A stretch of DNA of 15,393 bases from JBHYGK01 sp051859045 (GTDB taxonomy: Bacteria > Pseudomonadota > Gammaproteobacteria > Xanthomonadales > Xanthomonadaceae): assembly GCA_051859045.1 (NCBI GenBank), contig JBHYGK010000038.1, positions 1 to 15,393 of the forward strand, written 5' to 3'. Below, one piece after another: positions 6,792 through 12,299 of this stretch; the stretch's first letter is position 1; every line of letters begins with the position of its first letter. The translations under genes and the position numbers were made by a program. The notes under the pieces are model-generated. The model did not search any database. It saw only the letters and a program-made list of their open reading frames with translations, and was not told where the DNA came from.

Positions 6792-7307
6792 GTGCTCGCC
6801 GACACCTGCCCCCACGACATCGCCTCCGCCCGCCTCGGCGACCGCCAGGCCCTGGAGCGCGTGCTCGTGGTCGCCCGCCAGGACCTGCGCCGGTACGCCG
6901 AGCACCACTGCGTCGTCAACGACGTCGAGGACGCGGTGCAGGAGACGCTGCTGACGATGGCCCGGCGCCTGCACGCGCTGCGCATGCTCGACCGCTACGC
7001 GGCCTGGGCCTTCCGGATCGTCAAGCGCGAGTGCAACCGGCTCAAGCGCGGCAAGCGCTGGTTCACCGGCGAGCCCATCACCGAGGACATCTGCCCGCTC
7101 GTGCTGCCCCCGGCGCACGACCTGCGGCGCGACATCGCGGGCGCGATCGAGTCGCTGCCCGCGCACTACCGCGAGGTGCTGCTGCTGCGCGACCTCGACG
7201 GCCTGACGATCGCCGAGATCTGCGCCGCCACCGGCCTCACCCGCGAGGCCGCCAAGGCCCGCCTGCACCGCGCCCGGGCCATGGCCCGCGAGTACCTCGA
7301 GCCCTGA
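6792..7307 (+). CDS. ECF-type RNA polymerase sigma factor
   Basis: Alternative sigma factor of the extracytoplasmic-function type, 171 residues, with only regions 2 and 4. Region 2 includes DVEDAVQETLLTMARRL (44-60), matching the usual D-x-E-D-x-x-Q-E-x-x-L pattern, and AWAFRIVKRECNRLKR (71-86), the promoter-melting part. Region 4 spans about 117-168 with ESLPAHYREVLLLRDLDGLTIAEI and a helix-turn-helix ending LTREAAKARLHRAR. The start is the GTG at 6792, with GAGGA just upstream at 6783-6787. No anti-sigma factor gene is adjacent. It precedes the metallophore-like precursor gene by 87 bases in the same direction, so it most likely controls or is co-transcribed with that cassette. In Caulobacter, bufferin operons are controlled by a sigma factor/anti-sigma pair; the link here is by analogy. 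Confidence 0.88.
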   Translation: MLADTCPHDIASARLGDRQALERVLVVARQDLRRYAEHHCVVNDVEDAVQETLLTMARRLHALRMLDRYAAWAFRIVKRECNRLKRGKRWFTGEPITEDICPLVLPPAHDLRRDIAGAIESLPAHYREVLLLRDLDGLTIAEICAATGLTREAAKARLHRARAMAREYLEP

Positions 7308-7336
7308 GCGGCGCGCCGGCCTCCGCCGCGCGCCGC
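7308..7336 (+). terminator. Hairpin between the sigma factor gene and the precursor gene
   Basis: A perfect 9-bp inverted repeat (GCGGCGCGC at 7308-7316, GCGCGCCGC at 7328-7336) with an 11-base loop starts directly after the sigma factor stop codon. No T run follows. It could reduce read-through from the sigma gene or protect an RNA end. The remaining 58 bases before the precursor ATG are pyrimidine-rich, with no promoter I can recognise. Confidence 0.35.
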
Positions 7337-7394
7337 CCCGCCGTGCCTCCCCCTTCCCGCCGCACCCACCGCCGCACCCTCCAGGAGATCCACC

Positions 7395-7820
7395 ATGAAC
7401 ACCCGGACCACGCTCTCGATCGCCCTCGGCGCCACCCTCGCCCTCTCCGGCAGCGCCTTCGCGCTGGCCCCGCTCGAGCGCGGCTACCAGCTCGCCGCGC
7501 AGGACAGCGCCGCGGCCACCCCGCGCACCCAGCAGGCCGAGGGCAGCTGCGGCGGCCAGGCCGAGGGCTCGTGCGGCGCCGAGGGCGCCGAGGAAGGCAG
7601 CTGCGGCGCCGCCGCCGGCGAGGCCAGGGCCGAGGGCGAAGGCTCCTGCGGCGCCGCGCACGCGGCGGCCGAGGGCGAGGCCGAGGGCTCCTGCGGCGGC
7701 CGCGCCGAGGGCAGCTGCGGCGCCGCCGGCGGCGCGCCGGCCGAGGGCGCGGAGGACGAGGCCGCGCATGACGGTGCCGAGGGCACCTGCGGCGAGGGCA
7801 AGTGCGGCGGCGCCGCCTGA
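7395..7820 (+). CDS. hvfA: HvfA/bufferin-like RiPP metallophore precursor with eight EGxCG motifs
   Basis: Predicted precursor of a ribosomally made, post-translationally modified metal-binding peptide. The 141 residues start with a Sec-type signal (MNTRTTLSIALGATLALSGSAFA, likely cut near residue 23). The rest is low-complexity Gly/Ala/Glu. All eight cysteines (52, 60, 70, 85, 100, 108, 132, 137) lie in EGxCG motifs: six EGSCG, one EGTCG and a final EGKCG. In characterised HvfA-type proteins the repeated motif is EGKCG and its cysteines are converted by the DUF692/DUF2063 enzymes to copper-binding sulfur heterocycles (reported as oxazolone/thioamide or 5-thiooxazole). AGGAG at 7383-7387 precedes the ATG. 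The gene lies 7 bases before the DUF692 gene. Family placement is well supported by context; metal choice and modification of the EGSCG variants are inference. Confidence 0.85.
   Translation: MNTRTTLSIALGATLALSGSAFALAPLERGYQLAAQDSAAATPRTQQAEGSCGGQAEGSCGAEGAEEGSCGAAAGEARAEGEGSCGAAHAAAEGEAEGSCGGRAEGSCGAAGGAPAEGAEDEAAHDGAEGTCGEGKCGGAA
7539..7808 (+). repeat. Array of eight imperfect EGxCG-coding repeats
   Basis: Eight 15-base units code for Glu-Gly-(Ser/Thr/Lys)-Cys-Gly, with cysteine-to-cysteine spacings of 8, 10, 15, 15, 8, 24 and 5 residues. The six Ser units use AGC, TCG, AGC, TCC, TCC and AGC in order. AGC and TCN serine codons differ by two bases, so this is not simply a recently duplicated DNA tract; the amino-acid motif appears to be what is conserved. 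Confidence 0.85.
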
Positions 7821-7827
7821 GCCTGCG

Positions 7828-8697
7828 ATGACGGCCCCGCGCCCCATCGCCGCGACGGCCGCCGGCCTCGGCCTGCGGCGGGCCCTGCTGGGCCCGCTGC
7901 AGGCCGCGGATCCGGGCGCGTTCGACTTCCTCGAATGCGCCCCGGAGAACTGGATCGGCGTCGGAGGACGCCTCGGCGAGCAGCTGCGCGAGCTCAGCCG
8001 CCGGCGCCCGCTGAGCTGCCACGGCCTGTCGCTGTCGCTCGGCGGCACCCGGCCCTTCGACGACGCCCACCTGCGCGGCATCCGCGCCTTCCTCGACGCC
8101 CACGGCGTCGCCCTGTACTCCGAACACCTCAGCTGGTGCAGCGACGACGGCCAGCTCTACGACCTGCTGCCGATCCCGCAGACGGAGGAGGCCGTGCGCC
8201 ACGTCGCCGCGCGCATCCGCGAGGTCCAGGACCGGCTCGGCCGGCGGATCGGGATCGAGAACGTCTCCACCTACGCCCTGCCCTTCGCCGCGATGCCCGA
8301 GGTCGAGTTCGTCTCGGCGGTGCTCGCGGAGGCCGACTGCGACCTGCTGCTCGACGTCAACAACGTCTACGTCAACGCGATCAACCACGGCTTCGACCCC
8401 CATGACTACCTCGCCCGCCTGCCCGCCGGGCGGGTGATGGGCTACCACGTAGCCGGCCACCTCGACGAGGCGGACGACCTGAAGATCGACACCCATGGCG
8501 CGCCGGTGAAGGACGCGGTCTGGGCCCTCTTCGACGCCGCGCTGGCGCGCTTCGGCCCGGCGCCGGCGCTGCTGGAGCGCGACTTCGACTTCCCGCCGTT
8601 CGCCGAGCTGGTGGACGAGGTGGCCAGGATGCGCCGCGCGCTGCAGGCGCATGCCCGCCGCGCGCCGGCCACGCCGCGGGCCCGCGCGCATGCCTGA
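7828..8697 (+). CDS. hvfB: DUF692-family multinuclear iron oxidase (HvfB-like RiPP maturase)
   Basis: Non-haem iron oxidase of the MNIO group, a TIM-barrel enzyme family that oxidises cysteines in precursor peptides. The 289-residue product shows the family motifs in order: GLGLR (13-17), ECAPENW (36-42), SCHGLSLSLGG (63-73), LYSEHLSW (96-103), IENVS (143-147), LLLDVNNVYVNAINHGFDP (173-191), YHVAGH (206-211), IDTHG (220-224) and LERDFDFP (249-256). Likely iron ligands include His65, Glu99 or His100, Glu144, Asp176, Asn179, His187, His211, Asp221, His223 and Glu250. The ATG at 7828 is preferred because a start at 7768 would overlap the precursor gene by 53 bases and add a non-conserved 20-residue leader. 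It sits directly after the precursor gene and overlaps its DUF2063 partner by 8 bases. The basic C-terminal tail is probably non-catalytic. Confidence 0.93.
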   Translation: MTAPRPIAATAAGLGLRRALLGPLQAADPGAFDFLECAPENWIGVGGRLGEQLRELSRRRPLSCHGLSLSLGGTRPFDDAHLRGIRAFLDAHGVALYSEHLSWCSDDGQLYDLLPIPQTEEAVRHVAARIREVQDRLGRRIGIENVSTYALPFAAMPEVEFVSAVLAEADCDLLLDVNNVYVNAINHGFDPHDYLARLPAGRVMGYHVAGHLDEADDLKIDTHGAPVKDAVWALFDAALARFGPAPALLERDFDFPPFAELVDEVARMRRALQAHARRAPATPRARAHA

Positions 8698-9475
8698 GCC
8701 CGCCTTCCCCGCCACCCTGCGCGCGCAGCAGGACGCGCTCGCCGCCCACCTGCGCGACCCGACCCACGCGCCCGCGCCGGACGGCCTCGACGACCGCCGC
8801 CTCGCGGTCTACCGCGCGCTGCTGTTCAACAACATCGCCAGCCTGCTGTCGGCGAACGTGCCGGTGCTGAAGTCGCTGCTGCCCCCGGCCGAGTGGCGCG
8901 CACTGGTGCGCGCGTTCTACGCCGGGCACCGCGCGCGCACCCCGCTGTTCCCGCGCCTCGGCGCGGAGTTCGCGGCCTGGGCCGAGGCCCGCGCCGCGGC
9001 GGGTACGCCCGGGCAGCCGGGCTGGCTGCACGAGCTGGCCCACTACGAGACGGTGGAGTCCGAGCTGCGCCTGGCCGACCCCGACCCCGCCGACGCGCTG
9101 GCCGACCCCGACGGCGACCTGCTGGCCGGCGCGCCGATGCCCGCGTCGCTGGCGCGCGTGCTGGCCTACGCCTGGCCGGTGCACCGCCTGGCCGCCGGCC
9201 GCGTGCCCGACGCCCCGCCCGCGGCGCCGACGGTGCTGCTCGCGCACCGCGACGCGGCCGGCAAGGTGCGCTTCGCCGAGTCCACCGTGCTGGTGTTCCG
9301 CCTGTTCCAGCGCCTGGAGGCCGCCCCCGCGCTCGACGGCCTGGCCCAGCTGCGCGCGCTGGCCGAGGAGGCCGGCGCGCCGGATCGCGAGGCCTTCGTC
9401 GCCGACGGCCTCGCCCTGCTCCTCCGGCTGCGCGCCCTCGGCGTGCTGCTCGGCACCCGCCCCAGGTCCGCCTGA
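8690..9475 (+). CDS. hvfC: DUF2063-family RiPP maturation partner (HvfC-like)
   Basis: Partner protein that in characterised Hvf/bufferin pathways binds the precursor and presents it to the DUF692 oxidase. The 261-residue product has the DUF2063 N-terminal helical domain: RRLAVYRALLFNNIASLLS (36-54), VPVLKSLLPPAEWRALVRAFYAGHR in outline (57-81), TPLFPRLGAEF (84-94) and LHELAHYETVE (113-123). The C-terminal half (about 155-255) is the variable recognition-like domain. The ATG at 8690 overlaps the hvfB end by 8 bases, so the two are probably made in equal amounts; an in-frame ATG at 8651 would lengthen the overlap with an Arg-rich leader and is disfavoured. Family assignment is firm; its exact role here is inferred from relatives. 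Confidence 0.9.
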   Translation: MPEPAFPATLRAQQDALAAHLRDPTHAPAPDGLDDRRLAVYRALLFNNIASLLSANVPVLKSLLPPAEWRALVRAFYAGHRARTPLFPRLGAEFAAWAEARAAAGTPGQPGWLHELAHYETVESELRLADPDPADALADPDGDLLAGAPMPASLARVLAYAWPVHRLAAGRVPDAPPAAPTVLLAHRDAAGKVRFAESTVLVFRLFQRLEAAPALDGLAQLRALAEEAGAPDREAFVADGLALLLRLRALGVLLGTRPRSA

Positions 9476-9522
9476 TCCCACGCCCCGAGCCCCGCGCTCG
9501 CGCCACCACCCCGGAGCCCCCG

Positions 9523-10179
9523 ATGCCCCTGCCTTCCCCCGCGCGCGCCTGGCGCGCCCTGACCCCGCGCCTCGACGCCACCGGCGACGCGCTCGGCCCG
9601 CTGTTCCTGCGCCTGCTGCTGGCCTGGGAGTTCTGGGAGGCCGGGATCACGAAGCTGCAGGGCCAGAACTGGTTCGCGCGCGTGCAGGGCGACTTCCCGC
9701 TCCCATTCAACCTGCTGCCGGCGGACCTGAGCTGGGGCCTCGCGACGTGGACCGAGCTGCTGGGCGCGATCGCGCTGGCGCTGGGCCTGGGCACGCGTCT
9801 GGTGGCCAGCGCGCTGTTCGTGCTGACCGTCGTGGCGATCGCCGCGGTGCACTGGCCGGACGACTGGGCCAGCCTGGCCCAGCTCTGGCAGGGCTATGCG
9901 ATCCGCGACGAGGGCTTCGGCAACTTCAAGCTGCCGCTGCTGTTCCTGGCCATGCTGCTGCCGCTGGCGCTGCGCGGCGGCGGCACGCTGTCGCTGGACG
10001 CGCTGCTGGCCCGGATCGGCCCGCCCGCCGGCGCGCCGCGCCACGACGCGCTGGGCTGGGGCCTGGTGGGGCTGGTGTTCGGCGCCAGCACCGCGATGCT
10101 GCTGCCGCTGGCGGGCGCCGCGATCGTGCTGGCGGCGCTGGTGCTGCTGGCCCTGGCCTGGCGCGAGGCCCGCGCCTGA
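9523..10179 (+). CDS. DoxX-family inner-membrane protein of the metallophore cassette
   Basis: Small integral membrane protein, 218 residues, of the DoxX family, which commonly closes Hvf/bufferin-type operons. The hallmark segment is FLRLLLAWEFWEAGITKLQG (27-46), followed by hydrophobic stretches at about 70-89, 91-108, 139-153 and two at 178-214. The last two lie beyond the usual four-helix DoxX core. The ATG at 9523 has GGAG at 9513-9516 and lies 47 bases after hvfC. Its biochemical role is unknown; redox or quinone-linked functions have been proposed for the family, and nothing in the sequence decides this. A GC hairpin follows, so it is likely the last gene of the cassette. Confidence 0.85.
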   Translation: MPLPSPARAWRALTPRLDATGDALGPLFLRLLLAWEFWEAGITKLQGQNWFARVQGDFPLPFNLLPADLSWGLATWTELLGAIALALGLGTRLVASALFVLTVVAIAAVHWPDDWASLAQLWQGYAIRDEGFGNFKLPLLFLAMLLPLALRGGGTLSLDALLARIGPPAGAPRHDALGWGLVGLVFGASTAMLLPLAGAAIVLAALVLLALAWREARA

Positions 10180-10187
10180 CGCAGGGC

Positions 10188-10208
10188 GCCCCGGCGGCGG
10201 GCCGGGGC
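10188..10208 (+). terminator. GC hairpin after the DoxX gene, probable end of the cassette
   Basis: A perfect 8-bp inverted repeat (GCCCCGGC at 10188-10195, GCCGGGGC at 10201-10208) with a GGCGG loop lies 8 bases after the DoxX stop and 14 bases before the rnt promoter-like element. It has no T run. Position suggests it ends the RiPP cassette transcript. Confidence 0.45.
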
Positions 10209-10222
10209 CCGGGCGGCGCGGC

Positions 10223-10231
10223 TGGTATCCT
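10223..10231 (+). promoter_or_regulatory. Extended -10 promoter for a leaderless rnt transcript
   Basis: TGGTATCCT is an extended -10 element (TG-N-TATCCT). The hexamer at 10226-10231 ends 6 bases before the A of the rnt ATG at 10238, the usual distance from a -10 to a transcription start. The mRNA would therefore begin at or next to the start codon. No good -35 is visible, as expected with an extended -10, and no Shine-Dalgarno sequence precedes the ATG, which fits a leaderless message. Confidence 0.55.
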
Positions 10232-10237
10232 TGCCGC

Positions 10238-10897
10238 ATGACCGACTCCCCCACCGCCGCCTGGCCGTCCATGGCCGAGCGCTTCCGCGGCTTCCTGCCC
10301 GTCGTCGTCGACGTCGAGACCGGCGGCTTCGAGGCCGACCGCCACGCCCTGCTCGAGATCGCCGCGATCCCGATCGAGATCGACGACGCCGGCTGGCTGG
10401 TGCCCGGCGAGGTCGCCACAACCCACGTCGAGGCGGCCGAGGGCCTCGAGATCGACCCGAAGTCGCTCGAGATCACCGGCATCATCCTCGACCACCCCTT
10501 CCGCGACGCGGTGCCCGAGCGCGAAGCGCTCGACCGCATCTTCCAGCCGGTGCGCGCGGCGATGCGCCGGCACCGCTGCCAGCGCGCGATCCTGGTGGGG
10601 CACAACGCGCACTTCGACCTCGGCTTCCTCAACGCCGCGGTCAGGCGCGTCGAGCACAGGCGCAATCCCTTCCACCCCTTCAGCGTGTTCGACACCGTGA
10701 CCCTCGCCGGCATGGCCTACGGGCAGACGGTGCTGGCGCGCGCGGTCGTGGCCGCCGGGATGGACTGGGACGAGGCCGAGGCGCATTCGGCGGTGTACGA
10801 CACCCAGCGCACGGCCGAGCTGTTCTGCCGGGTGCACAACGACTTCGCCCGCCGCGCCTCGCTCGAGGCGGCCCTCACGCGCGCCACGCTGGCCTGA
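10238..10897 (+). CDS. rnt: Ribonuclease T
   Basis: 3'-to-5' exoribonuclease that trims tRNA 3' ends (CCA turnover) and matures other stable RNAs; it acts as a homodimer. The 219-residue product has the DEDDh exonuclease motifs: VVVDVETGGFE with Asp25 and Glu27, GHNAHFDLGFLN with Asp127, and AEAHSAVYDTQRTA with His183 and Asp188. The segment HNAHFDLGFLN followed by RNPFHPFSVFDTV is typical of RNase T and not of DNA polymerase epsilon subunits. Length matches the family (about 215). I prefer ATG 10238 because it coincides with the predicted transcription start; ATG 10271 would shorten the N-terminus by 11 residues. It appears to be transcribed separately from the upstream cassette. Confidence 0.95.
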   Translation: MTDSPTAAWPSMAERFRGFLPVVVDVETGGFEADRHALLEIAAIPIEIDDAGWLVPGEVATTHVEAAEGLEIDPKSLEITGIILDHPFRDAVPEREALDRIFQPVRAAMRRHRCQRAILVGHNAHFDLGFLNAAVRRVEHRRNPFHPFSVFDTVTLAGMAYGQTVLARAVVAAGMDWDEAEAHSAVYDTQRTAELFCRVHNDFARRASLEAALTRATLA

Positions 10898-10941
10898 CGC
10901 AACACTGCGTCCGGCGACCCGCCCTCGCGCGGCGCCGCGCA

Positions 10942-10960
10942 GGCCCCACGCTGTGGGGCC
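10942..10960 (+). terminator. Hairpin between rnt and cysK
   Basis: A perfect 8-bp inverted repeat (GGCCCCAC at 10942-10949, GTGGGGCC at 10953-10960) with a 3-base loop ends 31 bases before cysK. A separate 14-bp palindrome, GCGCGGCGCCGCGC, precedes it at 10927-10940. There is no T run. It may end the rnt transcript or sit in the cysK leader; I see no clear cysK promoter in the 94-base gap. Confidence 0.4.
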
Positions 10961-10991
10961 CGCCCCCATCCTCCCGCAGGAGCGCCGCGCC

Positions 10992-11966
10992 ATGATCCAC
11001 GACAGCATCCTCTCCACCATCGGCGACACCCCGGTGGTGCGGATCAACCGCCTCGCGCCCGAGGGCGTCGAGATGTTCGTCAAGGTCGAGGCCTTCAACC
11101 CGATGTCCTCGGTGAAGGACCGGCTGGCCATCGCCATCATCACCGACGCCGAGCGCCGCGGCCTGCTCGCGCCCGGCCAGACCGTGGTCGAGGCCACGTC
11201 GGGCAACACCGGCGTGGCGCTGGCGATGGTCTGCGCCGCCAAGGGCTATCCGTTCGTGGCCTTCATGGCCGAGACCTTCTCGATCGAGCGCCGCAAGCTG
11301 ATGCGCGCGCTGGGCGCGAAGGTGATCCTGACCCCGGCCGCCGAGCGCGGCTCGGGCATGGTCCGGCGCGCGAAGGAATTCGCCGAGAAGCACGGCGCCT
11401 TCCTCGCCCGCCAGTTCGAGAACGAGGCCAACCCCGCCTACCACCGCCAGACCACCGGCCCGGAGATCCTGCGCGACTTCACCGGCCGCCGGCTGGACTG
11501 GTTCGTCAGCGGCTACGGCACCGGCGGCACCATCACCGGCGCCGGCCAGGTGCTCAAGGCGGCGCGGCCCGACCTCCGGATCGCGGTCACCGAGCCCGCG
11601 GGCGCGGCGATGCTCTCGGGCGGCGACTGGGCCCCGCACAAGATCCAGGGCTGGACCCCGGACTTCATCGCCCCGATCCTCGACCGCGGCGTGTACGACC
11701 GGATCGTGCCGGTGGACGACGTGGTCTCGCGCGACACCGCGCGCGCGCTGGCGCAGCGCGAGGGCCTCTTCACCGGCATCAGCGGCGGCGCGACCTTCGC
11801 CGCGGCGCTCGAGGTGGCCCGCACGGCCGAGCCGGGCACCGCGATCCTCGCGATGCTGCCCGACACCGGCGAGCGCTACCTCAGCACCTTCCTGTTCGAG
11901 GGCATCAGCGAAGGCAGCGACGACGAGTGGCTCGACGGGCTGCCCGAGGCGACCGGCACGCCGTGA
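10992..11966 (+). CDS. cysK: Cysteine synthase (O-acetylserine sulfhydrylase)
   Basis: PLP enzyme that joins O-acetylserine and sulfide to make L-cysteine in the cytoplasm. The 324-residue product has the PLP lysine Lys42 in NPMSSVKDR, the substrate loop TSGNTG at 69-74, the phosphate-binding glycine loop GTGGT at 176-180, TGISGGAT at 261-268 and the C-terminal PDTGERYLST at 290-299. AGGAG at 10978-10982 lies 9 bases before the ATG, which decides this start over a GTG at 10953. HKIQGWTPDFI and the EGSDDEWL ending resemble the xanthomonad cysteine synthase as I remember it. CysK fits better than CysM or cystathionine beta-synthase (no CBS domains), though paralogue choice is not certain. Its stop codon lies in the loop of a hairpin and in the first unit of a tandem repeat. 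Confidence 0.92.
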   Translation: MIHDSILSTIGDTPVVRINRLAPEGVEMFVKVEAFNPMSSVKDRLAIAIITDAERRGLLAPGQTVVEATSGNTGVALAMVCAAKGYPFVAFMAETFSIERRKLMRALGAKVILTPAAERGSGMVRRAKEFAEKHGAFLARQFENEANPAYHRQTTGPEILRDFTGRRLDWFVSGYGTGGTITGAGQVLKAARPDLRIAVTEPAGAAMLSGGDWAPHKIQGWTPDFIAPILDRGVYDRIVPVDDVVSRDTARALAQREGLFTGISGGATFAAALEVARTAEPGTAILAMLPDTGERYLSTFLFEGISEGSDDEWLDGLPEATGTP

Positions 11967-11974
11967 GGCGTGCC
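11955..11974 (+). terminator. Hairpin spanning the cysK stop codon
   Basis: A perfect 8-bp stem (GGCACGCC at 11955-11962, GGCGTGCC at 11967-11974) closes on a GTGA loop of the stable GNRA class. The cysK TGA is inside the loop. It may act as a terminator or 3'-end stabiliser although no T run follows. The right arm plus loop is what is repeated downstream. Confidence 0.5.
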
Positions 11975-12016
11975 GTGAGGCGTGCCGTGAGGCGTGCCGT
12001 GAGGCGTGCCGTGAGG
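11963..12016. repeat. 12-bp tandem repeat, four exact copies plus a half copy
   Basis: The unit GTGAGGCGTGCC occurs four times without mismatch (11963-11974, 11975-11986, 11987-11998, 11999-12010), followed by GTGAGG. It fills the gap between the convergent cysK and the small membrane protein gene that ends at 12024. Exact copies suggest recent replication slippage. Copy number can change without altering either protein, since the cysK stop is in the first unit. Confidence 0.95.
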
Positions 12017-12023
12017 GCCGGGC

Positions 12024-12299
12024 TCAGGCCTGCGGCTTCTGCCGCAGCGCCGCCCAGCGCCGGCGCAGGCCGCGCGCGATGCCGTACAGGCTGATCGCGA
12101 TCCAGGCGAACTGGATCACGATCGCCGGCAGGTTCGGCGAGTAGTACAGCGACACCAGGAAGAAGATCGCGCCGAACAGGTTGGCCAGCTGGTAGCCCAG
12201 CGAATCGCCCTTCAGGCGGTCGAGCTGCAGCAGCAGGAAGGCCACCAGCACCAGGCCCATGCCGGCGAAGCCGACGAAGACATGCCACTCGAGGTTCAT
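12024..12299 (-). CDS. Small inner-membrane protein, CBU_0592-like family
   Basis: A 91-residue membrane protein with three hydrophobic segments at about 7-25, 36-52 and 57-75 and a basic C-terminal tail (RGLRRRWAALRQK), which suggests a cytoplasmic C-terminus. The pattern LANLFGAIFFLVSL followed by NLPAIVIQFAWIAISLYG resembles a family of small uncharacterised membrane proteins (CBU_0592-like) recalled from memory. Its function is unknown. The ATG (12299-12297) overlaps the TGA of rlmB by the ATGA arrangement, so it depends on rlmB translation. It is the last gene of the minus-strand rnr-rlmB operon and faces cysK across the tandem repeat. Confidence 0.8.
   Translation of the reverse strand: MNLEWHVFVGFAGMGLVLVAFLLLQLDRLKGDSLGYQLANLFGAIFFLVSLYYSPNLPAIVIQFAWIAISLYGIARGLRRRWAALRQKPQA

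Noticed and set aside
7539..7808. The repeat array as a CRISPR or simple noncoding repeat
   Set aside because: Units are in frame, vary by codon and have unequal coding spacers. There are no cas genes and no constant repeat/spacer lengths.
7395..7820. The precursor as a DUF2282-type bufferin or as a metallothionein
   Set aside because: I see none of the DUF2282 cysteine motifs I remember. Metallothioneins are cytoplasmic with CxC/CxxC clusters, while this has a signal peptide, isolated EGxCG motifs and DUF692/DUF2063 neighbours.
5910..8081. A 723-codon open frame on the minus strand across phoU, the sigma gene and the precursor
   Set aside because: It is antisense to three well-supported genes, is repetitive Ala/Gly/Arg sequence and has no family feature.
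9166..10713. A 515-codon minus-strand open frame opposite hvfC, DoxX and rnt
   Set aside because: It overlaps three genes with clear motifs and its composition is that of a GC-rich antisense shadow.
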